Shown here in pieces: positions 18,830-26,864 of a stretch of 64,000 bases of DNA. The number at the start of each line of letters is the position of its first letter. The stretch's first letter is position 1. The DNA comes from Piscinibacterium candidicorallinum (GTDB lineage: Bacteria; Pseudomonadota; Gammaproteobacteria; Burkholderiales; Burkholderiaceae_C), in contig NZ_CP180191.1 of the NCBI RefSeq assembly GCF_047549485.1, forward strand, positions 434,001 to 498,000, given 5' to 3'. Below the pieces are notes generated by a model. It did no database searches, was not told the origin of the DNA, and saw only the letters and a program-made list of their open reading frames with translations. The position numbers were made by a program, and so were the translations under genes.

Positions 18830-20112
18830 CGGTGGCCTCCCCCTATGCAAGTCTGGGGTTCGCGCTGCGCCGCGAGGCGGGCTTGCTGGCACGCGACGGG
18901 TCGGTCTGGGCGTGGTGGCTGGTCGTGCTGTGCCTGTCTGCGCTGGCCGTTTCCGCGGGGCTTTTCGAAGTCCATCATCAGAAGGCCACACTCGCGCGCC
19001 TGGCCGAGGCCGACCGTGCCGACCGCATGGCCGTGCTCAACGCACAGAAGGACTGGGGCGGCGCGGCGTACCACAGCTTCCACCTCACCTACGACCCACC
19101 TTCGGACTTCGCTTTTGCAGCTCTGGGGCGTCGCGATGACACAGCGTGGAAGCACCGCGTGCGCATGCTGGCGTTGGAGGGACAGATTCATGAGCGCGAT
19201 GCCGGCAACCCGGTGATCGCGCTGATCGGACGCTTCGATTTCGCCTTTTTTGCGGCCTTCATCCTGCCGCTGGTGCTGATAGTGCTGCTGCACGATCAGC
19301 ACGCAGCTGAGCGCGTGGCCGGGCGGCATGACCTCCTGGTGGCCACTGCAGGGCGGGCGACACGCCTGTGGTGTCTGCGAGCGGGTCTGCGCGCCGGCGG
19401 CGTGTTTGTCGCTGCGGCCCTGCCGCTGCTGGTGGCCGCGGCACTGAGCGGTACGTCGCTGCACACCATAGGGGTGGCCTGCGGCTGGTTGCTTCTGTAC
19501 GTGCTGTTCTGGACGGCCGTATGCGCTGCGCTGGGCGCTTGGCAGCAGGCGGGGGAAGTGATCCTGGCCACGTTGCTGGTGCTGTGGATGCTGTTGGGCA
19601 TTGTCGTACCCGCGGCAGGACGCATGGTGATCGACCGCATGGTCCATATCCCGTCGGGGGCAGACATCCTGCTGCTTCAGCGCGAGGCGGTGAACAAGGC
19701 CTGGGATGTGCCCAAGGCCGCGACGATGCAACCCTTTGTCGAGCGTCATCCGCAATGGGCAGCTTATGCGGCTGTTGAGCGCCCGTTCGAATGGAAGTGG
19801 TACTACGCGTTTCAGCAGGTGGGCGACCAGCAGGCGCAAGCTGTGTCCGAGGCCTACACCGCGGGCCGCAAGGAGCGTGACAGACTCGCTGGCACGCTGG
19901 CCCTCTTCGCACCGCCCGTGCTGCTTGAGCGTTCGCTTCAGTCGCTTGCTCGGACAGATGTCCAAGCCGTACTGGACTACGAAGCTAGAGTACGGGCCTT
20001 TCACGTCGAGTTGCGCGACTTCTACTATCCCAAGCTGTTTCGGAACGAGCCGTTCGAGCAGGAGGCACTCAAGGCCATGCCCCATTTTGGCGCCCCTGCA
20101 TCGCGCGACTGA
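18826..20112 (+). CDS. ABC-2-type permease, DUF3526 family (second)
   Basis: A 428-residue membrane protein paralogous in layout to the preceding permease: N-terminal helix (about 25-45), long periplasmic loop with His-Leu-Thr-Tyr-Asp-Pro-Pro, five-helix block (about 140-285) and a soluble C-terminal region. The frame opens 24 codons earlier, but ATG 18826 overlaps the previous TGA (ATGA) and starts a normal N-terminus. Unlike its partner it lacks an obvious final transmembrane helix. It is the last gene of the receptor-ATPase-permease-permease operon. Confidence 0.82.
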   Translation: MTVASPYASLGFALRREAGLLARDGSVWAWWLVVLCLSALAVSAGLFEVHHQKATLARLAEADRADRMAVLNAQKDWGGAAYHSFHLTYDPPSDFAFAALGRRDDTAWKHRVRMLALEGQIHERDAGNPVIALIGRFDFAFFAAFILPLVLIVLLHDQHAAERVAGRHDLLVATAGRATRLWCLRAGLRAGGVFVAAALPLLVAAALSGTSLHTIGVACGWLLLYVLFWTAVCAALGAWQQAGEVILATLLVLWMLLGIVVPAAGRMVIDRMVHIPSGADILLLQREAVNKAWDVPKAATMQPFVERHPQWAAYAAVERPFEWKWYYAFQQVGDQQAQAVSEAYTAGRKERDRLAGTLALFAPPVLLERSLQSLARTDVQAVLDYEARVRAFHVELRDFYYPKLFRNEPFEQEALKAMPHFGAPASRD

Positions 20113-20326
20113 TCACGTGGTGGTAGTGCGGTCCCAGCTTGCGGTGCTGCAAGATGTCGGTCGCGGCGCTTAGGATTCGGTCGACGAAGCACGCCTGCCC
20201 CTCGTGATGCTCGCCTAGCAGATTTCGCCAGTCGATCTCTTCGTCGATAAACCCGGCCTAGACCGCCCGGACGACCTGCCCATCACGATCCTGCAGCGGT
20301 GGCTCAATGGTGCTTCCGAAGAGTGC
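20113..20326 (-). pseudogene. Unrecognised coding remnant with in-frame stop
   Basis: On the minus strand one frame reads for about 70 codons with protein-like composition, including Ala-Gly-Phe-Ile-Asp-Glu-Glu-Ile-Asp-Trp and Gly-Glu-His-His-Glu-Gly-Gln-Ala-Cys-Phe-Val-Asp-Arg, but is interrupted by TAG at 20258-20260 and has a stop upstream near 20350. No start or family is recognised. It may be the tail of a gene lost when the transport island inserted, or a chance frame. Confidence 0.3.
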
Positions 20327-20375
20327 AGCGAAGAGGGTAACGAACCCTCACAAAGTTCCTTGGTCCGCGGTAGTG

Positions 20376-21638
20376 TCAGGCCGCGCCCTCAGTGCGCTGC
20401 CACTTCGGAAACGGATCTGGCAAGTCGTTCCATCCCTTCATGCCGAGCGCACCCTTTCGTGTCTCGGTGTAGTTCAGGTGCATCGTCTTCCAGGCCTGCT
20501 CTATCGCTTCTCGATCCATGCTGCGGCCGATGAACACGACCTCGTTGAGCCGATCGCCATACGGCTCCTTCCAGCGTTGATCGATAACCTGGCGCTCCGG
20601 CGTACCTTTGGCTGGCCAGCGCTCACGCGGCGCAGCGGCCCACCAGCGGCCCACCGGCTCATGGTTGGCGGTGTTGCCGGCACGCGAGTAGCTCACCACC
20701 CAGTCCGGGCGCGTGGCCAGCCACACGTAGCCCTTTGCGCGGATCAGCCCCGGCAAGGGCATGTCCATGAAGGTGGAGAAGCGCCAAGGGTGCAGCGGCA
20801 AGTGGCTGCGCAGCACAAAGCTCTCGATGCCGTAGGCCTGGGTCTCGGGCGTGTGCTGCCCTTCCAGCTCTCGTGCCCAGCCCGGCATGGCGCTCGCGCG
20901 ATCGAGGTCAAAGCGGCCAGTGCCCAGCACGGCCCGCAGCGGCACCTTGCCATGATCGGCGTAGACGATCTCAGCTATTGGGTTCAAGGCCTTGATCACC
21001 GCCGTGACCTCGTCGCGGCGCACAGCGTCGACCTTGTCGACTTTGTTGATCACCACCACGTCGGCGAACTCGATCTGCTCGGTAAGCAGCGCCGCCAGGC
21101 TGCGGTTGTCCTCGTCGCCGGCCACTTCGCCGCGCTGGCTGAGCAGGTCGGTGCTGCTGTAGTCGGCCAGCAGGTTGTGGGCATCGACTACGGTCACCAT
21201 GGTGTCGATGCGGGCTACATCGTTGAGCGACTCGCCGGCCTCGCTGGTGAAGTCGAAGGTGGCCGCCACCGGCATGGGCTCGCCAATGCCAGTGGACTCG
21301 ATCAGCAGGTAGTCGAATCGGCCTTCGGTGGCCAGTCGCTTCACTTCGAGTAGCAGGTCTTCGCGCAGTGTGCAGCAAATGCAGCCGTTGCTCATTTCGA
21401 CCAGCTTCTCGTCGGTTCGCGACAGCGCAGCGCCGGCGTTTTCGGCACTGCGCTCCACGAGCGAGGCGTCGATGTTCACGTCGCTCATGTCATTGACAAT
21501 CACAGCCACGCGCAGGCCTTCTCGGTTGGCCAGGATGTAGTTGAGCAGAGTCGTCTTCCCCGCACCGAGGAAGCCGGACAGAACGGTGACAGGTAGGTGT
21601 GCAGCGTTCACTTTGGGAGGGCCGTTGTTTGGATCCAT
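20376..21638 (-). CDS. COG0523 GTP-binding metallochaperone (ZigA/CobW-like)
   Basis: A 420-residue G3E GTPase thought to deliver zinc to client proteins under limitation. Walker A lies in Ser-Gly-Phe-Leu-Gly-Ala-Gly-Lys-Thr-Thr (21-30), the metal motif Cys-Ile-Cys-Cys at 86-89, and Asn-Lys-Val-Asp gives guanine specificity near 205. The C-terminal CobW_C domain is present. It is divergent from a Zur/Fur gene with a candidate operator between, which favours the zinc subgroup over the cobalamin-linked CobW. The COG0523 name covers several metals, so zinc is inference from context. Confidence 0.88.
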   Translation of the reverse strand: MDPNNGPPKVNAAHLPVTVLSGFLGAGKTTLLNYILANREGLRVAVIVNDMSDVNIDASLVERSAENAGAALSRTDEKLVEMSNGCICCTLREDLLLEVKRLATEGRFDYLLIESTGIGEPMPVAATFDFTSEAGESLNDVARIDTMVTVVDAHNLLADYSSTDLLSQRGEVAGDEDNRSLAALLTEQIEFADVVVINKVDKVDAVRRDEVTAVIKALNPIAEIVYADHGKVPLRAVLGTGRFDLDRASAMPGWARELEGQHTPETQAYGIESFVLRSHLPLHPWRFSTFMDMPLPGLIRAKGYVWLATRPDWVVSYSRAGNTANHEPVGRWWAAAPRERWPAKGTPERQVIDQRWKEPYGDRLNEVVFIGRSMDREAIEQAWKTMHLNYTETRKGALGMKGWNDLPDPFPKWQRTEGAA

Positions 21639-21670
21639 TTATTGAGGCGGGGACCTATTCAATGTTCCAA

Positions 21671-21686
21671 TGATAGAGCGTTATCA
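21671..21686. promoter_or_regulatory. Candidate Zur operator between the COG0523 and Zur genes
   Basis: TGATAGAGCGTTATCA is a TGATA...TATCA dyad centred about 40 bp upstream of the COG0523 ATG and about 88 bp upstream of the zur-like ATG. It matches 13 of 16 bases of the dyad at 14463-14478. Position suits repression of the COG0523 gene and possible autoregulation. Confidence 0.5.
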
Positions 21687-21765
21687 ATAAAGTCGGCGCA
21701 GCGATTAGCGCATCCCACCGCCGCCCAGCTGCGTTTGGTGGCAATCTGTCCTGTACTCTTTAAAT

Positions 21766-22215
21766 ATGGAACGCAACACTCGCCAGCGCAGCGCGATTCG
21801 CGACGCCATTGCGCAGGCCGATCGACCGCTGCTGCCACAGGAGGTGCTGGATGCCGCCCAGAGGGAGGTTCCGGGGCTGGGGATTGCCACCGTCTATCGC
21901 AACCTGAAGTTGCTTGTTGAGGAGGGTGCGCTACAAGCGGTGAACCTGCCCGGCGAGAACACCCGCTTCGAGTTGATGGGCCATCAGCACCACCACCACT
22001 TCCAGTGCCGGCAGTGTCAGCGGGTGTTCGACGTGCATGCCTGTCCAGGTGACCTGTCGCGTCTGGCACCAAAGGGCTTTACCGTAGAAGATCACGACTT
22101 GACGCTTTACGGGCGCTGCAGTGATTGTGTTCCGGCCCGTCCAGGCCGCGCGCATGCCGCTTCGGCCGAGCAAGATCGCTCGGCGATGAGAGCGCACAAG
22201 CAAAAGCATCGCTGA
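21766..22215 (+). CDS. zur: Fur-family transcriptional regulator, probably Zur
   Basis: A 149-residue metalloregulator. The winged helix-turn-helix includes Gly-Ile-Ala-Thr-Val-Tyr-Arg-Asn-Leu (about 39-47). The metal domain has Gly-His-Gln-His-His-His-His-Phe (72-79) and two Cys pairs (Cys81/Cys84 and Cys118/Cys121) for the structural zinc. A basic tail of about 25 residues follows. The neighbouring COG0523 gene and shared dyads make zinc uptake regulation the best assignment; Fur or PerR cannot be excluded from sequence alone. Confidence 0.75.
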   Translation: MERNTRQRSAIRDAIAQADRPLLPQEVLDAAQREVPGLGIATVYRNLKLLVEEGALQAVNLPGENTRFELMGHQHHHHFQCRQCQRVFDVHACPGDLSRLAPKGFTVEDHDLTLYGRCSDCVPARPGRAHAASAEQDRSAMRAHKQKHR

Positions 22216-22557
22216 GCGCCTAGTGCGTCGCATCAGATGCGTTCCGCTCTTTTGACGCGAAGTCAACCTGCCGAAGCAGCCGACTTGAGACTGACCTGGT
22301 GGGTACTGTCCGAGCTTGGGCGGCGGCTGGGTCAACCGACGACTCTTCTACGCTGCTTGTGTTTGTCTCTATCTGTTAGGAACGGCGCTGCGTACCTTGG
22401 CGAGTAGTTCATATTGCGCTTGCGACGTGAACGCAGGTCACAAGAAGAGACACCTAGCGAAGTGCGTTACCATCGAGTGACAGACTCCGCCAGCGGGGCA
22501 AAGCGCAGGCTTGGTTTCTAGATGAATGCAGGTCCGATACATGCCTGGATACGCAGC
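22216..22557. other. Gap between zur and a secreted hydrolase; nothing recognised
   Basis: About 340 bp in a convergent arrangement. Several short GC-rich inverted repeats occur, such as GTGCGTCGCATCAGATGCG near 22222, but no frame with protein-like features, RNA gene or clear terminator was found. Confidence 0.4.
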
Positions 22558-23907
22558 TCATCGCTGCGCGTCGATCCATGCGGCAAGACTCGCGAAGTAG
22601 CCCTTGGCATATCCGGTAGGCGCTCGCCTGCCGTCGATGACGATGAAGTCCTGCATGCCGTGGTCGGCGTTGGGGAACACGCGGACCGTCAACGGCTTGC
22701 CCTGACGCTGTAGGCGATCAAGCGCCGCTAGCGTCAGTTCAGGCGGCGCTTCGATGTCCTTGCCGGCAATCAACCACAGCATGGGGATGTTGAGCGACTC
22801 GAGCGTAGGTACGGGTTCGTAGAAGGGTTGGAAGAAGTCCTTGAACATGCCCGGTGCGGCGATCTTTGCCTGCGGCAAGCCCATCTGCAGAAGCACGCCT
22901 ACCCAGCTGTGCTCCTGTGCAGCGATTGAGAGCCACTTGCGGTCCTTGAAGTCGGAGAGTTGTTGTTCGAGCTCGGTCCAGTCTTTAAAGCCCGCACGGG
23001 CCACGCGATGCAGGCTGGCATTGAGCGTCTCGAACTCCTGCAGGTCGGCGTCGCTCAGCCCGCGGGCACGCAGCTTCAGCGGGGCCTCCAGCCGGTCTTC
23101 ATCGGCGAGCGACATGGCCAAGCCGTAAGCCACGGCCACGAAGCGGATGGCGGGCTCCTTGGTCGCAGCAAGCGGTGCCACCCAGCCACCCTGGCTGAAG
23201 CCGGCAAGCCCGATTGCGTCGGCGCGCACCTCGGGTTGGGTGCGCAGCCAGCGAGCTGCCGCCACAACGTCGTCAGACAGCACGCCGAAGTGCTGCACGT
23301 AGCGCCCAGTCGAACAGCCCGTGCCGCGCTTGTCGAACACCAGCGTGGCCACGCCCCGTGCGGCAAGCAGATGCGGCAGCCATTCGCGCCCCACCGAAGG
23401 TATAGGGTCCGATCCGTGGACGTAGATGACCGTCTTGAATGGGCCGCGGCCGTTTGCCGGGAGCGTAAGCCGCGCGGCGAGCTGAACATCACCACTCTGA
23501 ATGGTTGTATCGCGCTCCTGCAAGGCCATGCGTGTGGCGACCTGCGGGGGGCGCCCGCGCGCGGTGATCATCAAGCGCGCAGCAGTGCCCGCCTGTTCTG
23601 CCTTGAAGGCGTAGGTCCTGGTTGTCGGCGTGCCCAACGCTGGATTGGAGTTTGCTCGATAGACCAGCGACCCAACCGGCAGCAGCACGTCCGCGTGCCC
23701 CGCTTGGAAGTGCACGACTCGCAGCTGGTCCGGCGTGTCAGCAGGCAGGACAGAGATCAGTACGCCAGTGGCCGTGCGGTACTCGCCGTTGAGTGCGCCG
23801 CCGCCCGCTGACAGATTGGCGCAGCTCTGAGCTGCGACTGGCGCCGCGCCGCTCGTCAGCGCAGCGGAGAACAAGAATCCAGCGAGTAGTCGTTGTGGAA
23901 GGTGCAT
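22558..23907 (-). CDS. Exported alpha/beta hydrolase
   Basis: A 449-residue secreted hydrolase with a signal peptide cleaved near Pro-Val-Ala-Ala-Gln (about 27), an N-terminal beta-rich module of about 130 residues, then an alpha/beta-hydrolase domain. The oxyanion His-Gly-Ser-Asp, the nucleophile elbow Gly-Phe-Ser-Gln-Gly, an acid in Gly-Lys-Asp and His in Asn-Ala-Asp-His-Gly-Met-Gln are all visible. It resembles periplasmic dipeptidyl-peptidase/acyl-hydrolase types; the substrate is not predictable. It is divergent from bchE. Confidence 0.85.
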   Translation of the reverse strand: MHLPQRLLAGFLFSAALTSGAAPVAAQSCANLSAGGGALNGEYRTATGVLISVLPADTPDQLRVVHFQAGHADVLLPVGSLVYRANSNPALGTPTTRTYAFKAEQAGTAARLMITARGRPPQVATRMALQERDTTIQSGDVQLAARLTLPANGRGPFKTVIYVHGSDPIPSVGREWLPHLLAARGVATLVFDKRGTGCSTGRYVQHFGVLSDDVVAAARWLRTQPEVRADAIGLAGFSQGGWVAPLAATKEPAIRFVAVAYGLAMSLADEDRLEAPLKLRARGLSDADLQEFETLNASLHRVARAGFKDWTELEQQLSDFKDRKWLSIAAQEHSWVGVLLQMGLPQAKIAAPGMFKDFFQPFYEPVPTLESLNIPMLWLIAGKDIEAPPELTLAALDRLQRQGKPLTVRVFPNADHGMQDFIVIDGRRAPTGYAKGYFASLAAWIDAQR

Positions 23908-24242
23908 GTCGTTTTCCTCGTCGTCACGCGTGGGGGTGTGTGTGTCCGCAGCGGCCCCCGATCGCGCCGAACAAGGTTCGAATGCGCTCTCAGAGATCCC
24001 GCGGTCTGATGGATGGATGCAAGTTAGGCAGGCTGGCCTGGTGTGTCGTGCGGTCAGAGACGAGTGGCGAATGAGCGCGACGGCTGGAGATGGTCAGCGA
24101 CCGGCGGGCGCAAATCGGGGTGCCACCGGTGCACGAAGCGGTGCGCAGCTGAACGAATCAGTAACTCGATCGACCACTGACTTGTGTCAATTCGGCGTGG
24201 CGACGGCGCGCGTAGCGTAGTGATGACAATACGGAGCCCGCC
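23908..24242. promoter_or_regulatory. Divergent promoter region between the hydrolase and bchE
   Basis: About 335 bp that must hold both promoters. A small dyad TTGTGTCAA lies near 24182-24190, and TGTCA is matched by TGACA near 24224, but I see no TGT-N12-ACA site of the PpsR/CrtJ type and no clear FNR box. A weak ribosome site GGAG precedes ATG 24243. Confidence 0.3.
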
Positions 24243-25859
24243 ATGCGCATTCTGCTGATCCACCCCAACTACCACTCTGGCGGCGCAGAGATTGCAGGCA
24301 ACTGGCCGCCCGCCTGGGTGGCCTATCTCACGGGCACGCTCAAGGCCAACGGCTACACGGATGTGGTGTTTGTTGATGCGATGACGCATCACCTGGACGA
24401 CGAGCAGGTGCGCGCGCGGATTGCCGAGATCGAGCCGGACGTGGTGGGCGCCACGGCCATTACGCCGGCGATCTACAAGGCGGAACGCCTGCTGCAGATT
24501 GCCAAGGAGGTGAACCCGGCAATCGTCACGGTGCTGGGGGGTATCCACGGCACCTTCATGTATCCGCAGGTGCTGAGCGAAGCCCCCTGGATCGATGCCG
24601 TGGTGCGCGGTGAGGGTGAACAGGTCTTTATGAACCTGGTGCGCGCGGTGGACGAGGGGCGCTTTCTTTCGGGCCGGCGTGCGCTGCGCGGGATTGCGTT
24701 CATTGAAGACGGCAAGGTGCACGCCACAGAAGCGGAGCCGCCCATCGAAGACCTCGACCGCATCACGCCGGACTGGGGCATTCTGGAGTGGTCCAAATAC
24801 ACCTACATCCCGCTCGGGGTGCGGGTGGCGATACCCAACTTTGCACGCGGCTGCCCGTTCACGTGCAGCTTCTGCAGCCAGTGGAAGTTCTGGCGCGACT
24901 ACCGAATCCGCGACCCCAAGAAGGTCGTGGACGAGATCGAAACCCTGGTACGCGACCATCAGGTGGGCTTCTTCATCCTTGCGGACGAAGAGCCGACCAT
25001 CCACCGCAAGAAGTTCATCGCGTTTTGCGAGGAGCTGATCGAGCGCAAGCTTCCCATTCAATGGGGCATCAACACGCGCGTCACTGACATCCTGCGCGAC
25101 GAAAAGCTGCTGCCGCTGTATCGCAAGGCCGGGCTGATCCATGTGTCCCTGGGCACCGAGGCCGCGGCGCAGTTGAAGCTGGACCGCTTCAACAAGGAAA
25201 CGACCGTCGCGCAGAACAAGCGCGCCATTGAATTGCTCCGGCAGAACGGCATCGTGTCGGAGGCACAGTTCATCGTCGGCCTCGAAAACGAGACCGCCGA
25301 GACGCTGGAAGAAACCTACCAGATGGCGCGCGACTGGAACCCGGACATGGCCAACTGGGCCATGTACACACCCTGGCCCTTTTCGGACCTCTTCCGCGAG
25401 CTGGGCGACAAGGTCGAGGTGTTCGACTTCGAGAAATACAACTTCGTCACGCCCATCATGAAGCCCGACGCGCTGGACCGCGCCGAGCTGCTGGACCGTG
25501 TGATGAACAACTACCGCCGCTTCTACTTCCGCAAGGCGCTGCTGGACTACCCCTGGCGCGGCTCCGGCGGGCGGCGCAAGTATCTGCTCGGTTGCCTCAA
25601 GGCCTTTGCCAAGGCGGGCTTTGCACGCACCTTCTATGACCTTGGCCGCGTCGGCTATTGGGGCCCGCAGTCCAAGAAGACCGTGGACTTCGCCTTCGAT
25701 CAGTCCCGTCGCCTGCGCACCGGCAGCGATGGTGTGGCCACGGACGAAGGCTGGGTCACCATGCACGGGCCGAAGATCGAACACCGCAAGCAGCAAGATG
25801 CCGCGGTGTCCGCCTGCGGCGGCGGGAAGGAGCAGCTCGCGGACGCTGTGGAGCCTTAG
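24243..25859 (+). CDS. bchE: Anaerobic Mg-protoporphyrin IX monomethyl ester cyclase (B12-dependent radical SAM)
   Basis: A 538-residue cytoplasmic enzyme that forms ring E of bacteriochlorophyll without oxygen. The N-terminal B12-binding domain (about 1-140) begins with the family-typical His-Pro-Asn-Tyr-His-Ser-Gly-Gly-Ala-Glu and contains Gly-Gly-Ile-His-Gly-Thr. The radical SAM cluster ligands are Cys204, Cys208 and Cys211, and the radical SAM core runs to about 420. The C-terminal region ends in a Cys-Gly-Gly-Gly segment as I recall for Rubrivivax-type BchE. The whole protein follows the BchE pattern closely. bchJ follows 31 bp later, as in the bchEJ order of Rhodobacter. No other photosynthesis gene is in the window. 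Confidence 0.93.
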   Translation: MRILLIHPNYHSGGAEIAGNWPPAWVAYLTGTLKANGYTDVVFVDAMTHHLDDEQVRARIAEIEPDVVGATAITPAIYKAERLLQIAKEVNPAIVTVLGGIHGTFMYPQVLSEAPWIDAVVRGEGEQVFMNLVRAVDEGRFLSGRRALRGIAFIEDGKVHATEAEPPIEDLDRITPDWGILEWSKYTYIPLGVRVAIPNFARGCPFTCSFCSQWKFWRDYRIRDPKKVVDEIETLVRDHQVGFFILADEEPTIHRKKFIAFCEELIERKLPIQWGINTRVTDILRDEKLLPLYRKAGLIHVSLGTEAAAQLKLDRFNKETTVAQNKRAIELLRQNGIVSEAQFIVGLENETAETLEETYQMARDWNPDMANWAMYTPWPFSDLFRELGDKVEVFDFEKYNFVTPIMKPDALDRAELLDRVMNNYRRFYFRKALLDYPWRGSGGRRKYLLGCLKAFAKAGFARTFYDLGRVGYWGPQSKKTVDFAFDQSRRLRTGSDGVATDEGWVTMHGPKIEHRKQQDAAVSACGGGKEQLADAVEP

Positions 25860-25890
25860 CGAATTCCGCTCCGCGGCTTCAGGGCACCCA

Positions 25891-26502
25891 GTGCACCCCC
25901 CGGCCCACATCGGCCCCAACGCCATCACCCGCGTGGCTGAGGCGTTGGATGCGCTGAGCACAAGCGCCGTCAAGGTCCGGCTATTCGAAGGCGCGGGGCT
26001 ATCGCGGTACCTGATCAACGCTCCGCAGGCGCCCGTGCCCGAGACTGAGGTTGCCGCGCTGCACAGCAGCCTCTTTAACGAGTTGCCCGAGCAGGAGGCT
26101 CGTCGCATTGCACGCCGTGCTGGCGAACTCACCGCCAGCTACTTGCTCGCCCACCGCATCCCCAAGCCCTTCCAGGCGCTGCTGAGGGTGCTGCCACCCG
26201 CGCTGCGCGCCCGACTGCTGCTGGGCGCCATCGCAAAACATGCCTGGACCTTCGCGGGCAGCAGTGCGTTCAGCTACCGCGTGCAAGGTTGGCAGACCCG
26301 CGCCGTGCGCATCCACATGCGGATCGCCCACAACAGCGCATGCAGCGGCCGCAGAACCGATACCCCCTCATGCGAATACCACCGCGCCGTGTTCGAGCGG
26401 CTGCTGAACGCCCTGGTCGCGCCGATAGCGGTTCGAGAGGTGGCGTGTTGTGCGTGCGGGGCGTCAGCATGTGAGTTTGTGGGCGCGCGCTCTGCGGCCT
26501 GA
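25891..26502 (+). CDS. bchJ: BchJ-family protein (bacteriochlorophyll 4-vinyl reductase family, V4R domain)
   Basis: A 203-residue protein starting at GTG 25891 with Ile-Gly-Pro-Asn-Ala-Ile-Thr-Arg-Val, the typical BchJ N-terminus, and ending in a V4R domain with Cys-Cys-Ala-Cys-Gly-Ala-Ser-Ala-Cys-Glu-Phe. BchJ was named a 4-vinyl reductase; later work shows other enzymes (BciA/BciB) do that reaction, and BchJ more likely handles or delivers Mg-porphyrin intermediates. The long open frame from 25606 is inside bchE and is a shadow. A weak ribosome site leaves the exact start uncertain. Confidence 0.82.
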   Translation: MHPPAHIGPNAITRVAEALDALSTSAVKVRLFEGAGLSRYLINAPQAPVPETEVAALHSSLFNELPEQEARRIARRAGELTASYLLAHRIPKPFQALLRVLPPALRARLLLGAIAKHAWTFAGSSAFSYRVQGWQTRAVRIHMRIAHNSACSGRRTDTPSCEYHRAVFERLLNALVAPIAVREVACCACGASACEFVGARSAA

Positions 26503-26580
26503 ACGTGCCAAACTGCCCTGCGGGTTGAGCAACTGGAGTAGTGGCACCTGCACTTCAATAGGGGCCGTACTCGGCACCGA

Positions 26581-26808
26581 TCACACTTTGAGCTTGCCGG
26601 TTACCCCGGTCCCGGTGCGGCCTTTCTTTTGAAATCGACTGACCATGACCACCTCAGTGCCGGTCCCGTTGGCACTGCCACCTAGCCCCAGCATGTTCGG
26701 GAAGTTGCCAAGCTCGGCGCGGATTTCGCGGCGCGGCGCTTTAGGGGCGGGAAGCCGTAGTCCGAGACCACGGCACTGTTGCTCATCGAGCTGCGTGCCG
26801 GCCGCCAA
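26581..26808 (-). pseudogene. Remnant of a vgrG gene
   Basis: A 75-codon minus-strand frame contains Pro-Lys-Ala-Pro-Arg-Arg-Glu-Ile-Arg-Ala-Glu-Leu-Gly-Asn-Phe-Pro, which aligns with Pro-Lys-Ala-Pro-Arg-Ser-Glu-Ser-Arg-Thr-Glu-Pro-Gly-Asn-Leu-Pro inside the intact VgrG (about 32.0 kb). Neighbouring residues are degenerate and the frame ends soon after. It is therefore an internal fragment of a second vgrG, left beyond the immunity gene on the same strand as the island. Confidence 0.6.
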
Positions 26809-26864
26809 TCTAGGAGGGCCGACTCGTTAACGCACCGTTCGGAGCGGAAGTCAGTTCATCGTGG

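Noticed and set aside
20376..21638. COG0523 gene read as cobalamin-synthesis CobW supporting BchE
   Set aside because: It is paired with a Fur/Zur-type regulator and a candidate operator, not with cobalamin genes; the zinc subgroup fits better.
23908..24242. PpsR/CrtJ (TGT-N12-ACA) or FNR site in front of bchE
   Set aside because: No pair with the right spacing was found by eye; only the short dyad TTGTGTCAA is present.
26581..26808. A small intact gene on the minus strand
   Set aside because: It aligns to an internal part of VgrG and lacks proper ends; treated as a remnant.
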